From Kaistia adipata DSM 17808 (GTDB lineage: Bacteria; Pseudomonadota; Alphaproteobacteria; Rhizobiales; Kaistiaceae), in the NCBI RefSeq assembly GCF_000423225.1, contig NZ_KE383991.1, positions 1,436,217-1,500,216 on the forward strand: a stretch of 64,000 bases of DNA, read 5' to 3'. A program made the translations under genes and the position numbers. Of the stretch, positions 8,473-16,845 are shown one piece after another. Position 1 is the first letter of the stretch; every line of letters starts with the position of its first letter. The notes beneath the pieces are model-generated. The model did no database searches, was not told the DNA's origin, and saw nothing but the letters and a program-made list of their open reading frames with translations.

Positions 8473-9269
8473 ACGACACGGTGATCCAGGTTGCCGGCGT
8501 GACGAAATCCTTCGTGCGCGGCGTCAACGCGGTCGACGACGTGACCCTGTCGGTCGCGCGCGGCGAGACGCTCGGCATCGTCGGCGAATCGGGCTCCGGC
8601 AAGTCGACCCTGCTCCGGATGATCCTGCGCCTGATGCGACCGAGCGCCGGCACGATCACGCTGGACGGCGGCGACGTCTGGGCCGCCCATGGGCGCGACC
8701 TCAAAGCCGTCCGCCGGCAGATGCAGGCCGTGTTCCAGGACCCCGCCTCGTCGTTCAACCCGCGCCAGAGCATCGGCACGATCCTCTCGGCGCCGCTCGA
8801 GGTGCACGGCATCGGCGACCGCGCCTCGCGTGCAAAGCTGATCGGCGAGACGCTGGAGCGCGTCGGGCTGCCGGCCGCGACCGTCTCGCGCTTCCCGCAT
8901 CAGCTTTCCGGCGGCCAGCGCCAGCGCGTCGCCATCGCGCGGGCCGTCATCATGCGCCCCGCCGTGGTGCTCGCCGACGAGCCGACCTCGGCGCTCGACG
9001 TCTCCGTGCAGGCGCAGGTCCTGAAGCTCTTCCGCGAGATCAAGGACGAGCTCGGCCTGACCTCGGTCTTCGTCAGCCACAACCTCGCGGTGATCCGCGA
9101 GGTCAGCGACCGCGTCGCCGTGATGCGGCATGGCAAGCTGATCGAGATCGGCACGGCCGAGCGCGTCTTCAACTCTCCCGAAAGCGACTATACACGGGCG
9201 CTGATCGACGCCGTGCCCGACCCCTTCCGCCGCTTCCGCGCGCCCGTTGAACTGGAATCCGGATCATGA
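8469..9269 (+). CDS. Peptide-type ABC transporter ATP-binding protein (DppF-like)
   Basis: 266 residues. Walker A GESGSGKS at 39-46, Q-loop, signature LSGGQRQR, Walker B VVLADEPTSALD, and switch His in FVSHNLAV. It pairs with the DppD-like ATPase; the start overlaps the previous stop (ATGA). The C-terminal peptide-transporter extension is short. Together with the four preceding genes it completes a five-component importer. Confidence 0.9.
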   Translation: MNDTVIQVAGVTKSFVRGVNAVDDVTLSVARGETLGIVGESGSGKSTLLRMILRLMRPSAGTITLDGGDVWAAHGRDLKAVRRQMQAVFQDPASSFNPRQSIGTILSAPLEVHGIGDRASRAKLIGETLERVGLPAATVSRFPHQLSGGQRQRVAIARAVIMRPAVVLADEPTSALDVSVQAQVLKLFREIKDELGLTSVFVSHNLAVIREVSDRVAVMRHGKLIEIGTAERVFNSPESDYTRALIDAVPDPFRRFRAPVELESGS

Positions 9270-10003
9270 TCGAGCTGAACACCTTCTCCATCTCCGCCCG
9301 CTGCCCGCGCACCGGCATGCTCGGCGTCGCCGTCTCGACCGCGGTGCCGGCGGTCGGCGGCATCTGCATCTTCGCCGATGCCGGCGTCGGCGCGATCGCC
9401 ACCCAGTCCTGGGTCAATCCCTATCTCGGCATCGATGGGCTGGAACTGCTGCGCAAGGGCATGTCGGCGCCGGAAGCGCTCGCCAAGCTGATCGCCGAGG
9501 ATCCCGGCCAGTCGGTGCGCCAGCTCGGCATCGTCGACAACCAGGGCCGCACCGCCGCCCACACCGGCAGCGACTGCGTCGACTGGGCCGGCCACATCGA
9601 GGGCGACGGCTTCACCGTGCAGGGCAACATGCTGGTCGGCGCGGCGACGATAGACGCCATGGCCGAGGCTGCCGCCCGCAGCGCCGATTTCGACCTGCAC
9701 GAACGGCTGATGCTGGTGCTCGAGGCCGGCCAGGCGGCCGGCGGCGACAAGCGCGGCAAGCAGTCGGCGGCGCTCAAGGTGTTCAAGAAGGAATCCTTCG
9801 CCTGGCTCGACATCCGCGTCGACGAGCACCGCAACCCCGTCGCCGAACTCCGCCGCGTCTTCGAGGTCGCCAAGCACCAGCTGCTGCCCTTCATCGACGG
9901 CATGCCGTCGCGCGAGGATCCGATCGGCGGCATCCCCGCGCCCGTCACTGCCATGCTGCTGACGCCGCCGCCCTACCGGCCCGGCGGCAGCGGCGGCGCG
10001 TGA
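9266..10003 (+). CDS. DUF1028 family protein (Ntn-hydrolase-like)
   Basis: 245 residues. The N-terminus (NTFSISARCPRTGMLGVAVST) and the ATQSWVNPYLG segment are characteristic of DUF1028, a family with an Ntn-hydrolase-like fold often encoded beside peptide transporters. It overlaps the DppF-like gene by four bases, so it is co-translated with the importer. It may hydrolyse an imported peptide or N-acyl compound; no biochemical function is established that I can rely on. No signal peptide is visible, so it should act in the cytoplasm. Confidence 0.8.
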   Translation: MIELNTFSISARCPRTGMLGVAVSTAVPAVGGICIFADAGVGAIATQSWVNPYLGIDGLELLRKGMSAPEALAKLIAEDPGQSVRQLGIVDNQGRTAAHTGSDCVDWAGHIEGDGFTVQGNMLVGAATIDAMAEAAARSADFDLHERLMLVLEAGQAAGGDKRGKQSAALKVFKKESFAWLDIRVDEHRNPVAELRRVFEVAKHQLLPFIDGMPSREDPIGGIPAPVTAMLLTPPPYRPGGSGGA

Positions 10004-10034
10004 TCGCCTGGATGCAGCCTGAATAGTGAAGAGC

Positions 10035-11183
10035 ATGACCAAGACCCAGACCACCCGCGAGATCCTCGCCGATCTCGTCGGCTTCGACACCACCAGCGCC
10101 CGCTCCAATCTCGCTTTGATCGAGCATGTCCGCGCCTATCTCGCCGGCCATGGCGTGACGGCCGAGATCTTTCCGTCGGAGGATGGCACCAAGGCCAGCC
10201 TGTGGGCGACCATCGGCCCGGCCGGTCCCGGCGGCATCATCCTGTCCGGCCACACCGACTGCGTCCCCGTCGAGGGCCAGGCCTGGTCGAGCGATCCCTT
10301 CACGCTCACCGAACGCGACGGCCGCCTCTACGGCCGCGGCGCCTGCGACATGAAGGGCTTCGACGCCGCCGCGCTGGCGATCGTGCCGGAGCTCGTCGCG
10401 GCGAAGCTGGAACGCCCCGTCCACATCGCCCTTTCCTATGACGAGGAAGTCGGCTGCACCGGCGTGCGCGGGATGATCGCCGCCCTTTCCGCGCGCGGCG
10501 AGAAGCCGGCGGCCTGCCTGGTCGGCGAGCCGACCAGCATGCAGGTCGTCGTCGGCCACAAGGGCGGCCGCGGCTATCGCTGCCACGTGACCGGGCAGGA
10601 AGCGCATTCGAGCCTGGCGCCGCGCGCCGTCAACGCGATCGAGTACGCGGCCGAGCTGATCGTCTATATCCGCGATCTCGCCGGCGAGCTGGCGATTGGT
10701 CCGCGCGACGACGAATATGACGTCGTCCACACCACGATCTCGACCGGCCTGATCTCGGGCGGCACCGCCGTCAACATCGTGCCGAACGCGTGCTCTTTCA
10801 CCTTCGAATACCGCAATCTGATCGAGGTCGATCCCGACACGGTCATCGATCGGATCCGCGATTTCGCCGAGACCAAGCTGCTGCCGGAGATGCGCAGCCG
10901 CGCCCCACAGGCGAACATCACCTTCGAGCAGTTCTACGACTACCCGGCGCTGGCCATCGACCCGTCGCATCCGCTGGTGACGCGCCTGAAGGGCGTCGTC
11001 GGCCATAACGGCCACGGCAAGGTCGCCTATGGCACCGAGGCCGGGCTGTTCCAGCGCGACCTCGGCGTGCCGACGGTGGTCTGCGGCCCCGGTTCGATCG
11101 ACATGGCGCACAAGCCGGACGAATACGTCGCGATCGAGCAGCTCGACCGCTGCGACGCGATGCTCCGCAAGCTGCTGCTCTGA
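10035..11183 (+). CDS. Acetylornithine deacetylase-like M20 hydrolase (ArgE-like)
   Basis: 382 residues of the M20/ArgE family of zinc enzymes that remove the acyl group from N-acyl amino acids. Metal-binding motifs are SGHTDCVPV, GACDMKGFD and YDEEVGC, with the dimerisation (lid) domain in the middle and GTEAGLFQRDLGVPTVVCGPG near the C-terminus, all strongly ArgE-like. ATG 10035 is chosen; GTG 10026 is possible. Given its position as the last gene of a peptide-importer operon, a catabolic role on an imported N-acyl amino acid is as likely as arginine synthesis. Confidence 0.85.
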   Translation: MTKTQTTREILADLVGFDTTSARSNLALIEHVRAYLAGHGVTAEIFPSEDGTKASLWATIGPAGPGGIILSGHTDCVPVEGQAWSSDPFTLTERDGRLYGRGACDMKGFDAAALAIVPELVAAKLERPVHIALSYDEEVGCTGVRGMIAALSARGEKPAACLVGEPTSMQVVVGHKGGRGYRCHVTGQEAHSSLAPRAVNAIEYAAELIVYIRDLAGELAIGPRDDEYDVVHTTISTGLISGGTAVNIVPNACSFTFEYRNLIEVDPDTVIDRIRDFAETKLLPEMRSRAPQANITFEQFYDYPALAIDPSHPLVTRLKGVVGHNGHGKVAYGTEAGLFQRDLGVPTVVCGPGSIDMAHKPDEYVAIEQLDRCDAMLRKLLL

Positions 11184-11191
11184 CGAAGGAC

Positions 11192-11215
11192 CGGCGCGCC
11201 GTCAGCGGCGCGCCG
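11192..11215. terminator. Bidirectional hairpin between convergent operons
   Basis: Perfect 10-bp stem cggcgcgccg (11192-11201 and 11206-11215) with loop tcag. It starts 9 bases after the argE-like stop and overlaps the stop codon of the convergent sugar permease gene. No T-run follows. Confidence 0.6.
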
Positions 11216-12176
11216 CCTCGCGACCCGAGAGAAGCAACAAGACCAGGATCAGCGTTCCGAACAGGATGCTGCGCCAGCCGGGCGAGGCGTTCACCACCGT
11301 GATCAGCGCGGTGATCGTGACGAGCAGGATGGCACCCGGGATCGAGCCGGCATAGGTGCCGAGACCGCCGAGGATCGAGGTTCCGCCGAGCACGACGGCG
11401 GCGATCGAGGCGAGCAGGTACGGGTCGCCGATGCCGACATAGCCCTGGCCGTTCATGCCGAGCACGATGATGCCTGCGAGGCCGGCCATGAAGCCGCTGA
11501 TGCCGTAGACGGCCATCGTCGTCGTCGCGATCGGTACGCCGGAAAGCTTGGCGGCAAGCGGCCCCGCGCCCATGGCGAACAGCCGCGCGCCGAACGGCGT
11601 CGCGTGCATCACCACCAGCACGACGACCGAAACCACGACCCAGACCAGGATGCCGGCCGGCACCCCGAACGGCCTGGCATTGCCGACCCAGCTGACCAGC
11701 GGATTGGAGGCGGTGACGGCGCTGCCGCCGGCGATGATGATCAAAAGGCCCTGCAGGAAGGTCGCCATGGCGAGCGTCATGATCATCGGATGCACGCGGA
11801 GCAACGCCACGCCGAGCCCGTTGACGAGACCGATCACCGTCGTCATGGCGAGCACCGCGAGGATCGGGGTCAGTCCGGTCGGGTCGGCGTCTATCGCGAA
11901 CAGCGGCAGGCCGACGGCGGCAACCGTGACGATCGCCGCGACCGAGAGGTCGATGCCGCCGGCGATGACGACGAAGGTCTGGCCCGCCGCGACGATGCCG
12001 ATCACGGCGGCGAGCTCGACCAGATAGCGCAGATGCCCATAGGCGCCGAAGCCGCGCGAGACGAAGCTCGCCACGATCCAGACCAGCGCCACGATGGCGA
12101 AGGTCAGGAAGGGACGACTGGTGACGATGGTCCGGATGCGGGACCTGGACAGGATTCCGGCGTCGCTGATGCTCAT
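11202..12176 (-). CDS. Ribose-type sugar ABC transporter permease (RbsC-like), second copy
   Basis: 324 residues of the BPD_transp_2/RbsC family with about 8-10 hydrophobic segments. Family motifs include AGQTFVVIAGGIDLSV at about 64-79 and the AAVVLGGTSILGGLG segment near residue 265. It is the last gene of a minus-strand operon (binding protein, ATPase, two permeases) and overlaps the previous stop by four bases. The two permeases probably form a heterodimer. Confidence 0.9.
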   Translation of the reverse strand: MSISDAGILSRSRIRTIVTSRPFLTFAIVALVWIVASFVSRGFGAYGHLRYLVELAAVIGIVAAGQTFVVIAGGIDLSVAAIVTVAAVGLPLFAIDADPTGLTPILAVLAMTTVIGLVNGLGVALLRVHPMIMTLAMATFLQGLLIIIAGGSAVTASNPLVSWVGNARPFGVPAGILVWVVVSVVVLVVMHATPFGARLFAMGAGPLAAKLSGVPIATTTMAVYGISGFMAGLAGIIVLGMNGQGYVGIGDPYLLASIAAVVLGGTSILGGLGTYAGSIPGAILLVTITALITVVNASPGWRSILFGTLILVLLLLSGREAARR

Positions 12177-13141
12177 TTCGCCCTCATGCGGAACTGGGGA
12201 AGCGCGACGGCGCCGATGATGATCAGGCCCTGGGCGACATATTGCGCGACAGGCGTGAAGCCGAGGAAGAACATGACCGAGATCATCAGGCTGAGCAGCA
12301 GGCTGCCGGCGAGCGCGCCGCGCATGGTGCCCTGCCCTCCGAGGAAGCCGATGCCGCCGAGCACGGCCGCGGCGATCGAGTTCAGCGTGAAGGAATTGCC
12401 GATGATCGGATCGCCGGAGCCGGTCTGCGCCGCCACGAACAGGCCGGCGCCGGTGCAGAGCAGCCCGCTGATCGCGTAGGCCGCGATGCGCGCCGCGTCG
12501 ACCGGAACGCCGGAACGATAGGCGCCGACCGGATGCTCGCCGGCGGCATAGAGGCTGAGGCCAAGCGGCGTCGCCAGATAGAGCTTCCAGGCGAGCACGA
12601 TGACGACGAGGACGCCGAAGGCGGCCGGCGTGTTGCCGGCGAGCGAGTTGGAGAGCCAGTCGGGAATGGCGCCGCCCGGACGTGGCAGCACGAGCAGCGC
12701 AGCACCGGCGATGATGAACGAGCCTGCCAAGGTCACGACGATCGCCGGCAGGCGCAGCTTGACGACGATCAGCCCGGTCGCCGCGCCGATGCCGAGGCCG
12801 ACGACACAGACGAGTAGCGTGCCGCCGGTGACGCCGAGCGGGCCCGTCATGGTAGTGGCGGCAACAACCGCGCCGAGGCTGACCAGCGCGCCGATGGCAA
12901 GGCTGATACCGCCGGTCAGCATCAGGATCGCCTGCGCCATGGCGACCAGCGCGAGCGGGAACCAGCTCTGGGTGAACTTGGCGAAGCCCGTCGCGGTGAA
13001 CAGGCCCGGGAAGAGGACGCCATAGGCGACGAGGAAGGCGAGCACGACCAGGAACAGGCTGCGCACGCCGATGTTGCGCTTGCGCTGGATGGCGAGATAG
13101 AGCGCGGTCCCGCTCTGGGAAGCCAGTGACGTATCGCTCAT
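12173..13141 (-). CDS. Ribose-type sugar ABC transporter permease (RbsC-like)
   Basis: 322 residues. The start at 13141 overlaps the stop of the ATPase gene (ATGA). It carries the LMLTGGISLAIGALVSLGA segment of RbsC-type permeases and AAAVLGGIGFLGGQGTMRGAL near the C-terminus. Clearly homologous to the neighbouring permease but divergent, consistent with a two-subunit membrane channel. Confidence 0.9.
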   Translation of the reverse strand: MSDTSLASQSGTALYLAIQRKRNIGVRSLFLVVLAFLVAYGVLFPGLFTATGFAKFTQSWFPLALVAMAQAILMLTGGISLAIGALVSLGAVVAATTMTGPLGVTGGTLLVCVVGLGIGAATGLIVVKLRLPAIVVTLAGSFIIAGAALLVLPRPGGAIPDWLSNSLAGNTPAAFGVLVVIVLAWKLYLATPLGLSLYAAGEHPVGAYRSGVPVDAARIAAYAISGLLCTGAGLFVAAQTGSGDPIIGNSFTLNSIAAAVLGGIGFLGGQGTMRGALAGSLLLSLMISVMFFLGFTPVAQYVAQGLIIIGAVALPQFRMRAK

Positions 13142-14640
13142 GCAGCTTCCCTTTCGCGTTCCGCGCCCATGGCGGCGGCGACGATCGCCTCCTCGCTCAG
13201 TTCGCCATGATCGAGGACAGTGGCGATCTTCCCCTCGCGCACGACGGCGACGCGATCGCAGAGATGCACGAGTTCCGGCGTATCCGAGCTGAGCAGGATC
13301 ACCGCCTTGCCCGAAGCCGCGAAGCCGCTCAGCATGTTGTAAATCTCGCGCTTGGTCTCGACGTCGACGCCGCGCGTCGGGTCGTTCAGGAGCAGCACCG
13401 ACGGATCGTGCGGCATCCACTTCGCCAGCGCGACCTTCTGCTGGTTGCCGCCCGAGAGCGCCTGGGCGGCACGGCCGAGATCGCCCTTGATGGCGAATTG
13501 CGTGGCAAGCCGCATCGCGGTCTCGCGCTCGGCCGAACGGCTGCGCAGCTTCAACGCCGGCATGCGGGCAAAGGCCGGCAGCATCAGATTGGTGATGATC
13601 GGATGGATCAGGTGCAGGCCTTCGCGCTTGCGGTCGGCCGGCACATAGGCGAGCCCGCGCCGGTTGGCGTCGGGCACGTTGGCCGGCAGGCCCGGCGCGC
13701 CGTTCACCGTCGCCGAAGCCACCTTGGCGGGGATCGCGCCATAGAGCCCGAGCAGCAGGTCTTCCTGTCCCTGCCCGACCAGCCCGCCGATGCCGAGCAC
13801 CTCGCCGGCCTTGATGTCGAGCGCGACATCCTGCATCGCGCCGGCCGAGAAGCCGGATATCGCGATCGCCGTGTCGGCCGTGCGCGTGCTGGTCCAGTGC
13901 GGGAACAGGTCACCGGGATCGCGCCCGACCATCAGGCGGACAAGGCCGGCGGCGTTGACGCCCTCGAGCGAACGGTCGGCGGTGCAGGTGCCGTCCTTCA
14001 GCACGGTGACGTGCTGGCACAGCCGCATCACCTCCTCGAGCCGGTGCGAGATGTAGAGGATGGCGACGCCCTCGGCGCGCAGCCGCTCCAGCAGGCCGGT
14101 CAGGATACGCGTCTCGGTCGCCGACAGCGAAGAGGTCGGCTCGTCGAGGATCAGCACGCGGGGCTTGCGATAGAGCGCCTTGGCGATCTCGACCATCTGC
14201 CGCCGGCCGAGCGACAGATCGCCGACCGGCGTCGCCAGCGGCTCGTGCAGGCCGACCAGATCACAGGCGGCCCCGGCGCGCGCGGCGAGCGCGCCATAGT
14301 CGACGAGGCCGTGCCGGCGCGGATAGGCGCCGAGGCCGATATTCTCGGCGATCGACAGCGAACTGGTCAGGCTCAGTTCCTGCTGCACGACGGCAATGCC
14401 CGCGCGCCGCGCCTCGGAAGGGCTGTGGTGGCCGACGGCCTGGCCGTCGATCTCGATGGTGCCGCTGTCCGGACGCAAGGCGCCGGACAGCAGGTTGATG
14501 AGGGTGGACTTGCCCGCCCCGTTCTCGCCGAGAAGCGCATGCACGCGCCCCGGCATCAGTTCGATGGAGACGGACCGCAGCACCGGATTGCCGAAGAAGC
14601 CCTTCGACACCCCGCGCGCGGCGAGAATGGGGGCGGACAT
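13138..14640 (-). CDS. Sugar ABC transporter ATP-binding protein (RbsA/MglA-like)
   Basis: 500 residues with two nucleotide-binding domains in tandem, as in RbsA and MglA. The first has Walker A GENGAGKS (about 37-44), signature LSLGRRQM and Walker B LILDEPTSSLS. The second has a degenerate P-loop (GLVGQGQEDLLLGLYG), signature LSGGNQQK and Walker B-like LLLNDPTRGVD, as usual in the family. ATG 14640 is chosen; GTG 14646 is possible. It energises uptake of a monosaccharide delivered by the binding protein encoded upstream. Confidence 0.92.
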   Translation of the reverse strand: MSAPILAARGVSKGFFGNPVLRSVSIELMPGRVHALLGENGAGKSTLINLLSGALRPDSGTIEIDGQAVGHHSPSEARRAGIAVVQQELSLTSSLSIAENIGLGAYPRRHGLVDYGALAARAGAACDLVGLHEPLATPVGDLSLGRRQMVEIAKALYRKPRVLILDEPTSSLSATETRILTGLLERLRAEGVAILYISHRLEEVMRLCQHVTVLKDGTCTADRSLEGVNAAGLVRLMVGRDPGDLFPHWTSTRTADTAIAISGFSAGAMQDVALDIKAGEVLGIGGLVGQGQEDLLLGLYGAIPAKVASATVNGAPGLPANVPDANRRGLAYVPADRKREGLHLIHPIITNLMLPAFARMPALKLRSRSAERETAMRLATQFAIKGDLGRAAQALSGGNQQKVALAKWMPHDPSVLLLNDPTRGVDVETKREIYNMLSGFAASGKAVILLSSDTPELVHLCDRVAVVREGKIATVLDHGELSEEAIVAAAMGAEREREAA

Positions 14641-14658
14641 CGTCACGACAACGCCGAC

Positions 14659-15711
14659 TTACTGCTGCGCCAGGAGCTTGGCGAAGAGTTCGCGGTCATA
14701 CGGCGAGTAGATATAGCCGTCGGCCGGGAAATCCTTGGCGCGGGCCAGGTACTCGTCGATGTTGGAGTTGTCGATGATCGGCAGCGGCACCTTGACGAAG
14801 GCCGGCACGTCCTTGCCTTCCAGCGCCTGCACCGCCGTATAGGCCGCGAACGCGCCGAGCCAGTTCGGCTGCATCGTCGCCCAGCTCTTCAGGCCCTTTT
14901 CCTTCCAGAGCTCGAGGAACTGGCGGGCGTTCTCGCCGGTGATCGGCACCTGCTCGCGGCCCTGCTTGTCGAGCGCCAGAACGGCGCCGGCCGACAGCGC
15001 GCCACCGAAGGAGAGGATGCCGTCGATCTCGGGATTGGCGAAGAGCAGGCTGGTGACGGCCTCCTGCGCCGGGGCGACGTTGTAGGCGGTGTTGGTCTCG
15101 GCCAGGATCTGGATGTCCGGATTGGCCTTCAGCAGAGCCTCGCCGCCGGCGCGGCGATCGTCGCTGACCGAGACGCCGGCCGGGCCGTTCAGGATCAGGA
15201 TCTTGCCCTTGCCGCCGAGCGCGTCGATCATGAACTTGGTCGCCTGCTCGCCCCACTGGGCCGAGTCGGTGTTGACCTTGGCGGTGACGTCGTTGCTGTC
15301 GACCAGGCTGTCGAAATTGATGATGGCGATGCCCTTGGCGCAGGCATCGGCCAGCACGCGCGCCGGCGCCGTCGACGAGCCGGCGATCAGGATGATCGCG
15401 TCGACATCGGCGTCGATCATCGACTGGATCTGCTGGATCTGGACGTTGGAATCGCCCTGCGCGTCGGTGACGACGAGCTTGTCGACCAGCCCTTCCTTCT
15501 TCAGCTGCTCGACCTCGGCCTCGATCGTGCCCTGCGTCTGCTTCATCCAGGTCGGCACGGAATAGATGTTGGCCCAGCCCAGCGTATAGGGGGCCTTGCG
15601 GTCGCCCTTGATGCAATTGGCGGCGGCATCGGCCTGGGAAATGCCCGCCGCGCTCATGACGAGGCCGAGTCCCAGCAAGCTTGCGGATGCAAAGAGAGAG
15701 GTCTTCTTCAT
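14659..15711 (-). CDS. Sugar ABC transporter substrate-binding protein
   Basis: 350 residues of the Peripla_BP_4 (ribose/galactose-binding) family. Signal peptide about 1-30 (MKKTSLFASASLLGLGLV, cleavage near ADAAA). The domain then begins APYTLGWANIYSVPTWM and has the typical DADVDAIILIAGS segment. ATG 15711 is preceded by agggga with 5-6 bases spacing. First gene of the minus-strand sugar operon, divergent from an IclR regulator; the specific sugar cannot be read from the sequence. Confidence 0.88.
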   Translation of the reverse strand: MKKTSLFASASLLGLGLVMSAAGISQADAAANCIKGDRKAPYTLGWANIYSVPTWMKQTQGTIEAEVEQLKKEGLVDKLVVTDAQGDSNVQIQQIQSMIDADVDAIILIAGSSTAPARVLADACAKGIAIINFDSLVDSNDVTAKVNTDSAQWGEQATKFMIDALGGKGKILILNGPAGVSVSDDRRAGGEALLKANPDIQILAETNTAYNVAPAQEAVTSLLFANPEIDGILSFGGALSAGAVLALDKQGREQVPITGENARQFLELWKEKGLKSWATMQPNWLGAFAAYTAVQALEGKDVPAFVKVPLPIIDNSNIDEYLARAKDFPADGYIYSPYDRELFAKLLAQQ

Positions 15712-15830
15712 CACGTTCCCCTGAAAGGTTATGCCGCGATGCGCTGAAAACAGGACATGTCAGTACAGCGCCGCCGACGACGCCGCATTCCCCTGCCAAG
15801 TGCCCCAGATTCTCCGCCCGGGCCCCATGC

Positions 15831-15870
15831 TTGTCCGATATACTGTACACCTTGCTTATATATCGGACAA
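15831..15870. promoter_or_regulatory. Palindromic operator between the sugar operon and iclR-type gene
   Basis: Perfect 12-base inverted repeat ttgtccgatata (15831-15842) and tatatcggacaa (15859-15870), 16-base spacer. It lies in the 238-base divergent promoter region, 120 bases upstream of the sugar binding-protein start and 80 bases upstream of the IclR start. Most likely the IclR protein's binding site controlling both directions. AT-rich arms stand out from the local GC content. Confidence 0.75.
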
Positions 15871-15949
15871 AGACGAAGCTAGACCCAGTCCTCGAATCTT
15901 TCAAGCGTCTTGCAGACGCCAACCCGATACATGAACGAGCAGGCCTGAC

Positions 15950-16750
15950 ATGAGGGAAACGGCGCATCTCAACGAAACGCGGCAAGAGGCTGCGGCATCG
16001 ACAGGGGGCGAGCGCAAGCGCGGCATCGACCGGGTGATCATTCTGCTGGAGGCCTTGCTCCGCCAGCGCGCGCCGATGCGGGTCGGCGACATCGCCCGCC
16101 TGATCGGCGCGCCGCGCTCGACCACCTACGAGATCGTCAACCGCCTGCTCGAGGCGGACATGCTGGAGACGGTGGGCGGCGACGGCCATGTCTATTTCGG
16201 CCGCGCCATGCATCTGTTCGGCTGGGCCTACAGCCATCACAACGCCCACTACCCGCGCATCGTCGAGGCGCTCGACCGGCTCGCCGCCGAGACGGGCGAG
16301 ACGGCCCAGCTCTGCGCGCTGCGCGGCAACAAATATGTCGTGCTCGACTGCCGCGATTCGACCGGCCCGTTCCGGATTTCGAGCCAGGTCGGCGTCGAGG
16401 TGCCAATTCCGTGGACCGCGTCGGGCCGCTTGCTGCTGACGCATATGAGCGACGCGGCGGTGCGCGCCTTCGTGCCGGCCGAGGATTACCGCCTGCCGGA
16501 CGGTCGCGTCATTCCGCAGGATGAATTCCTCGCCGATATCGCGCTGGCGCGCCGGCAGGGCTACAGCGAAAGCGCCGGCCTGGCCGACCGCTTCACCTGG
16601 TGTCTCGCCGCGCCGATCCGGGATGCGCGCGGCGGCGTCCCGCTGACGCTCTGCTTCGTCCTGCCGGTCGATACGCCGCAAGAACGTCGGCTGGCCCTGC
16701 TCGCGCAATTGCGCGAGCGGGCGGCGAGCCTCGACCTGACCGGCGAGTGA
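15950..16750 (+). CDS. IclR family transcriptional regulator
   Basis: 266 residues. Winged HTH at about 28-80 (RVGDIARLIGAPRSTTYEIVNRLLEADML) and a C-terminal IclR effector domain (about 95-255) with the ARRQGYSESAG segment. Effector domains of this family bind small metabolites. Divergent from the sugar ABC operon with a perfect palindrome in between, so it is probably its local regulator. ATG 15950 overlaps no other frame and has a weak agg upstream. Confidence 0.9.
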   Translation: MRETAHLNETRQEAAASTGGERKRGIDRVIILLEALLRQRAPMRVGDIARLIGAPRSTTYEIVNRLLEADMLETVGGDGHVYFGRAMHLFGWAYSHHNAHYPRIVEALDRLAAETGETAQLCALRGNKYVVLDCRDSTGPFRISSQVGVEVPIPWTASGRLLLTHMSDAAVRAFVPAEDYRLPDGRVIPQDEFLADIALARRQGYSESAGLADRFTWCLAAPIRDARGGVPLTLCFVLPVDTPQERRLALLAQLRERAASLDLTGE

Positions 16751-16795
16751 CCCTGCGCCGAACGAGCGCGACCTTGCTAGGATGAAATCAACGAG

Positions 16796-16823
16796 ATAAA
16801 ACGATTTACGTAAATCGATTTAT
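16796..16823. promoter_or_regulatory. LacI-type operator upstream of lacI-family gene
   Basis: A 28-base near-palindrome centred at 16809/16810. The inner 16 bases (cgatttacgtaaatcg, 16802-16817) are perfectly symmetric and only one pair in the outer arms mismatches. The central CG and tttacg-cgtaaa half-sites are typical of LacI-family operators. It sits 22 bases upstream of the GTG start, as expected for autoregulation. Confidence 0.75.
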
Positions 16824-16845
16824 CCATCCTCAGCAGGCGTGATCC

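Noticed and set aside
13126..15747. 873-codon plus-strand open frame
   Set aside because: Opposite to the sugar ATPase and binding protein. It has no domain, signal or ribosome binding site and is Arg/Asp/Gln-rich like other shadows.
14696..16708. 670-codon minus-strand frame spanning the IclR gene and sugar binding protein
   Set aside because: It crosses the divergent promoter and operator and includes frame-shifted copies of the binding protein. No single gene could be supported.
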